A stretch of DNA of 37,453 bases from CAZVXI01 sp964631295 (lineage in GTDB: Bacteria; Planctomycetota; Phycisphaerae; Phycisphaerales; SM1A02): positions 1 through 37,453 of the forward strand of contig CAZVXI010000010.1 in assembly GCA_964631295.1 (NCBI GenBank). The letters are read 5' to 3'. Shown here piece by piece: positions 34,344 to 37,453 of this stretch (the stretch's first letter is position 1; each line of letters begins with the position of its first letter). The position numbers were made by a program, and so were the translations under genes. The notes under the pieces are model-generated. The model was not told the DNA's origin, searched no databases, and was given only the letters and a program-made list of their open reading frames with translations.

Positions 34344-35774
34344 ATGGTAATGAACCCGCTCCAACTTCTGTTCATTATTTTGATTCCGACATTGCTGTTC
34401 CTCGGCATTGTCGCGGCATGTCTGCTGGTCCTCATTCGCGGGCTGCGACTGCCACGTTCCATCCCGCAGCGAGCGGCCTGTGGCATTTGCCAGTATCAGA
34501 TCGACTTCAACTCACCCACATGCCCGGAGTGCGGCTCGGACCTGCGCGTTGTCGGCACGCTCACCGCGCGCACTGCGCTACAGACGCGGTCGAGTCTGCC
34601 AATCATGCTGCTCGCGTGGTCAGCGCTCGTTGCCCTCGTGGGCGCTGTTGCCTTTTCGGTCTGGGAGAATCTCGGCACGCGAGTACGACCGAACCAGGTC
34701 AGCTTCACGCAGAACTTCTCACCGCAGCGCGAGCCGGAGTGGCGCGCATCACGCGACGAACGAACCCCGCCCCCAAATTATTCCATCAGCCTCTCGGGCA
34801 GCACGACAGGGACGCAGTGGCAGACTTGCAACATGCAGATCGCCCCCGACAGCGGGCCGCGCGTGCTCGTCTCGCTGGATATGAACGCGAGCCGATGGAC
34901 GATGCAGGCCGATGGTGGGCCGCAGAACGGCGAGGAGTTCTCCAAGGAGGCCGTCGAGCAGTTCCTGACTGCCGCCCGCATCGAAACGAAATCCACGGAA
35001 ATCCAGGAAGAGATCGCCCAGGTTGCCAACATACTCACTGTCCTCGCAGCAGCCGGCCCGGATGCCGCATCGAGACAGAACTGGGGCATCGTCTCACCTG
35101 ACGCACGCCTGAACCGCACCGCTCCCGCTAAACAGCCAGCGACCGTCACATTGCATCGACACTCGCTCAACTCCACACAGAGCAGTGCCACAGGCAGATA
35201 TCGCAGCATCGCGAATCCGACGGGCGATCTCGGGTGTGATGTCGACGTCAAGATCACCTTTGATACCGGCGAGAACGGTGAGCCGACTGCGCTCAAGACG
35301 CTCTCAGTTCTCGTGCATGCCGAGAGCGGATGGCCGATGCAGATCAACTGCGATGTCGAAGCCCAGCAGTGGTCCGCAGCGCGCAATGAGCAACTGCTCG
35401 GCGAGGGCACACTCCCGATGTCTAAGGCAGATGTGGCCCCTCTCCTCGAGGCGCTTGGGTTCGACTCCAGCGCGACCGCGTCCGACGCCATTGCCGTTGA
35501 CATCTCCGCCCTCGCCAACATGAGTGATGGCGATCTCACCGGCTTCCTCGGCTGGGTTCCACCTGTCGACTTCTCGCCACCAACGCACGGACTGACGTCA
35601 GTGGGCGGTGGACTTAGTTCCGGGCCGGTATCCAGTACCTCGCTGCTCATGCAGTGGCCAGCTCTACTCATCATCGGCGGCGGTGCGACACTTTGGGCGT
35701 TCGGCGTGTGGCGCATCACACGCCGCAGACGCCAACTGCTTGCACTGCCAGTTGCCGCACCGCCCCGGCTCTGA
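34344..35774 (+). CDS. Membrane protein with zinc ribbon
   Basis: A 476-residue protein with an N-terminal membrane helix (about residues 7-32), then a zinc ribbon (CGICQYQ and CPECGSDL, about 46-65) and a second helix (about 82-104). A large region of about 300 residues follows, presumably outside the membrane, and a final helix (about 435-455) comes before a basic tail. The ribbon resembles that in the protein at 7365-7931. The function is unknown. The start at 34344 is preferred because GGAGGG lies six bases upstream; ATG 34350 is an alternative. Confidence 0.75.
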   Translation: MVMNPLQLLFIILIPTLLFLGIVAACLLVLIRGLRLPRSIPQRAACGICQYQIDFNSPTCPECGSDLRVVGTLTARTALQTRSSLPIMLLAWSALVALVGAVAFSVWENLGTRVRPNQVSFTQNFSPQREPEWRASRDERTPPPNYSISLSGSTTGTQWQTCNMQIAPDSGPRVLVSLDMNASRWTMQADGGPQNGEEFSKEAVEQFLTAARIETKSTEIQEEIAQVANILTVLAAAGPDAASRQNWGIVSPDARLNRTAPAKQPATVTLHRHSLNSTQSSATGRYRSIANPTGDLGCDVDVKITFDTGENGEPTALKTLSVLVHAESGWPMQINCDVEAQQWSAARNEQLLGEGTLPMSKADVAPLLEALGFDSSATASDAIAVDISALANMSDGDLTGFLGWVPPVDFSPPTHGLTSVGGGLSSGPVSSTSLLMQWPALLIIGGGATLWAFGVWRITRRRRQLLALPVAAPPRL

Positions 35775-35812
35775 GAACGCTTACGGCTGCGCGGCCGGCA
35801 ACTGGCTGCACA
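35775..35812. other. Short spacer after the zinc-ribbon gene
   Basis: No terminator-like stem with a T run is seen between the stop of the zinc-ribbon gene and the broken gene on the opposite strand. Confidence 0.4.
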
Positions 35813-36095
35813 TCAGCCCGAACAACCGATCGAGCAAGGGTTGCGGATATATCGCAACTGACCACCGAGCCCATTTTGTTGCAGGCTGAAGAGGTATCCG
35901 CTGAAGCCGATGATGTTGTCTTCCGTCGGGTCGGACAGTCCGCCGAGGTCATGGCCGCCCCAGTTCCACTCCGCGACCACCGGCGGCTGGTCAATCGTCC
36001 ATGACAACGATTTCGACCCCTTCGCTTGCCGCCGCGAAGTATGCGGCGCGAGCGAAACCGGTATCCTTGTTGCACCGAGACTATGTGGTGAAGGC
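35813..36095 (-). pseudogene. Broken gene fragments, unrecognised family
   Basis: Downstream of the 46-codon ORF at 36096-36236, the same frame continues after TAG (36096-36098) with four codons and a second TAG (36081-36083). It then gives 29 protein-like codons ending in TGA at 35991-35993, including TGFARAAYFAAASEGVEIVV. Around 36000 the coding-like signal passes to another frame, giving 64 codons (WTIDQPPVVAEWNWGGHDLG and onward) to TGA at 35813-35815. Both parts have gene-like composition. This fits a decayed gene with two nonsense changes and one frame change. The family is not recognised, and sequencing error cannot be excluded. Confidence 0.35.
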
Positions 36096-36236
36096 CTATT
36101 CCGTGATACCTACCCGTGCTGAGAGAGTTGTTCCAAGGCCGAAAAGCACTCGGAAAGTGCCATTATCCCCGCGTTGGGTGGGCTCACAAGTGACATCAAA
36201 CACCGGTTGAATCTGACGACAGCCAGATTCTTTCAT
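36096..36236 (-). CDS. 46-residue ORF, possibly the 5' end of the broken gene
   Basis: The ATG at 36236 has a very good ribosome binding site, AGGAG seven bases upstream, and starts 30 bases after the immunity-like gene stop on the same strand. The product begins MKESGCRQIQPVFDV and contains FRVLFGLGTTLSARVG. It ends at TAG, after which the same frame resumes with protein-like sequence. It could be an intact short gene, but I think it more likely to be the surviving start of a longer gene. It is too short for family recognition. Confidence 0.4.
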   Translation of the reverse strand: MKESGCRQIQPVFDVTCEPTQRGDNGTFRVLFGLGTTLSARVGITE

Positions 36237-36266
36237 AAGTTGTCTCCTGCAGGTATTATATTATTA

Positions 36267-36668
36267 TTAATCAGATACTGATACCGGATACTGTGACAGT
36301 TCCAGATCGAGGCCAATGTCGCCAACTAGACGCACGAGTGAATTCGCAAAGCACCACGAAGGAACTCCGTCCTCTATTCCTACAGAAAACGATATTCTAC
36401 TTTGCTCGATGCCGGCAAATCGGCAACACGCGCGTAACACATCTTGGTGCTCGCTCAGGAATACCTCGGCATCACCGCAAGCTTGCTCTAGCTCATTGAA
36501 ACCAGCCTCACTGACGCGATAAATAAATCCAGAATATTTGTTGAGTGAATAGCTTACCGGGTTACGGCGCTCACCTCGTACGAACCAACTCGATACCGGC
36601 ACGGGAACCTTACGTATCAGTTGACGGACATTCAAATCAGACCCGAGCACGCTCAATATGACAGCCAT
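36267..36668 (-). CDS. Small immunity-like hypothetical protein
   Basis: A 133-residue, probably cytoplasmic alpha/beta protein. It begins MAVILSVLGSDLNVRQLI, has a central SEAGFNELEQACGDAEVFL segment and ends in VRLVGDIGLDLELSQYP. This layout resembles small orphan proteins often found beside polymorphic-toxin genes (DUF4279-like and related); the assignment is from memory of the pattern and tentative. The start at 36668 has AAGGAG five bases upstream, the strongest ribosome binding site in the window. Base composition is AT-richer than the neighbours, and an AT-only run (near 36255-36270) follows the stop. The upstream gene stops nine bases before it, so the two are one operon. Confidence 0.7.
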   Translation of the reverse strand: MAVILSVLGSDLNVRQLIRKVPVPVSSWFVRGERRNPVSYSLNKYSGFIYRVSEAGFNELEQACGDAEVFLSEHQDVLRACCRFAGIEQSRISFSVGIEDGVPSWCFANSLVRLVGDIGLDLELSQYPVSVSD

Positions 36669-36677
36669 GCAGTCTCC

Positions 36678-37427
36678 TTACGACGTTTCCACCGGCTTCC
36701 CACACTCATCGTAGCGATCCTCCAACGGCGGCCCATTTGGGCCCCAGTCAGACTCGGGCCTCTGGCCTCCGCCATCGTATGGTGGCGACTCGTCCGCATC
36801 AGAATGACTCTGACCATACCGTGGAATGCCAAGCATGCCTACCGTTTGCCACCATTCCAAGAAGTTGAGTGCCGCCATTGGCAACCCAGCTTCGACAATC
36901 TCCAAATAGAGTTCGTTGGCCCAATAATCGGCTCCACCGACATCGCCTTTTCGGATTGCACGCATTAACATGCCGTAGGCTCTGCTGCCAGTCAACGCGT
37001 CGATCAAAGCAATCGCTTTGTCTGTGAAATAGGAGATCACGATCACTCCGCCAGCGGTCGCTACAAGCAACTTTTTCGTTGCCATACCGCGACGCCCGCC
37101 GCCTCTGCGCCTGTGATCTCGCAACGTCTTGGCTTTTGAGGCCGTCGGTTCACCGAGTTCTATCCACTCGTCATACCACTCATATGCGACTTCACGCGGA
37201 AGCGCCTTACCGCCCATTCCGTGCTTTGCCTTCTCTTCTTCAGCCCAGTCCCAGAATGCGTCGGGAAGCCCATAGCCGTCGCTTGCATGCCAGCATTGAA
37301 CCTGTCCCGTGCCATGTTCCAGGCCAGTCAGATAGGGTTCGATCAGATCGGGCGCATGCCCTCGGCTCAGACACTGGACTACCATCATTCCAATGGACCC
37401 GGCAGACACCAAAGCGCATGCACGCAC
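36678..37427 (-). CDS. Unrecognised protein with a membrane segment, possible effector
   Basis: An ORF of 249 codons with no family I recognise. It has an N-terminal hydrophobic stretch, then a Trp- and acid-rich region (GLPDAFWDWAEEEKAKHG, EWYDEWIELGEP). A basic cluster (RDHRRRGGGRRG) follows, then a clear membrane-like segment (LLVATAGGVIVISYF), and a Pro/Gly/Asp-rich tail. The first codon is GTG at 37427, with an in-frame stop at 37437-37439 just upstream. An ATG pair at 37388 is an alternative start, and a frameshifted continuation beyond the window edge cannot be excluded. Position ahead of an immunity-like gene suggests a toxin or effector partner, which is inference only. Confidence 0.55.
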   Translation of the reverse strand: MRACALVSAGSIGMMVVQCLSRGHAPDLIEPYLTGLEHGTGQVQCWHASDGYGLPDAFWDWAEEEKAKHGMGGKALPREVAYEWYDEWIELGEPTASKAKTLRDHRRRGGGRRGMATKKLLVATAGGVIVISYFTDKAIALIDALTGSRAYGMLMRAIRKGDVGGADYWANELYLEIVEAGLPMAALNFLEWWQTVGMLGIPRYGQSHSDADESPPYDGGGQRPESDWGPNGPPLEDRYDECGKPVETS

Positions 37428-37453
37428 GCGGCAGGATCATTCGACTGAGACGG

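Noticed and set aside
35716..36075. Minus-strand ORF of 119 codons
   Set aside because: Its composition is Arg/Ser-rich shadow type and it overlaps the better coding signal in the other two frames.
36081..36098. TAG recoding (amber suppression or pyrrolysine) at the two in-frame TAG codons
   Set aside because: TAG serves as a normal stop for trpA and the RND pump in this window, and a frame change follows, so decay is more likely.
1..37453. CRISPR arrays, insertion sequences or prophage
   Set aside because: No regularly spaced direct repeats, transposase or phage structural genes were seen. The only tandem repeat is the short one inside tig.

Overview
The window looks like chromosomal DNA of a GC-rich bacterium, most likely a planctomycete of the Phycisphaerae type. 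This is an inference from several signs: a type III glutamine synthetase, two membrane proteins with a C-x2-C...C-P-E-C-G zinc ribbon of a kind common in that phylum, a planctomycete-like bL28, and a trigger factor and ClpX with unusual low-complexity ends. No replication origin, insertion sequence, CRISPR array or prophage was seen.

Layout. Positions 1-39 hold the 5' part of a tRNA-Val on the minus strand. Positions 104-4012 (minus) carry tatA, a DUF2868-type membrane protein and a DUF3482-type GTPase, the last two joined by an ATGA overlap. Positions 4220-7931 hold mltA (plus) against a secreted transglutaminase-like protein and a zinc-ribbon membrane protein (minus). Positions 8217-9407 hold tRNA-Arg(CCG), a MazG-like protein and trpA. 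glnN (9556-11772) stands alone. Positions 11931-15361 hold tig, a small SHOCT-like membrane protein and clpX. Positions 15470-19771 hold rpmB, dnaG and rpoD, a variant of the macromolecular-synthesis operon.

From 20072 to 31072 nearly everything is on the minus strand. Read from right to left it is sufB-sufC-sufD-sufS-sufU-sufT, a complete SUF iron-sulfur assembly operon. It is followed after about 50 bases by a second tightly coupled unit, a TetR regulator, an RND adaptor and an RND pump, preceded by a perfect 16-bp palindrome that overlaps a candidate promoter. Positions 31184-33660 (minus) hold an M20 deacylase (ArgE-like) and HutF. Positions 33709-35774 hold a lipoprotein and a divergent zinc-ribbon membrane protein with a TATAAT promoter.

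The right end (about 35800-37427, minus) differs in character. It has AT-rich patches, an unrecognised membrane-segment protein, a small immunity-like protein behind a strong ribosome binding site, and a broken gene interrupted by two in-frame TAG codons and a frame change. This is the best candidate for an accessory, possibly toxin-immunity, locus, but it lies at the window edge and its function is unproven. Most of the rest is well-known housekeeping material, and the interest lies in the arrangements and local details listed in the findings.
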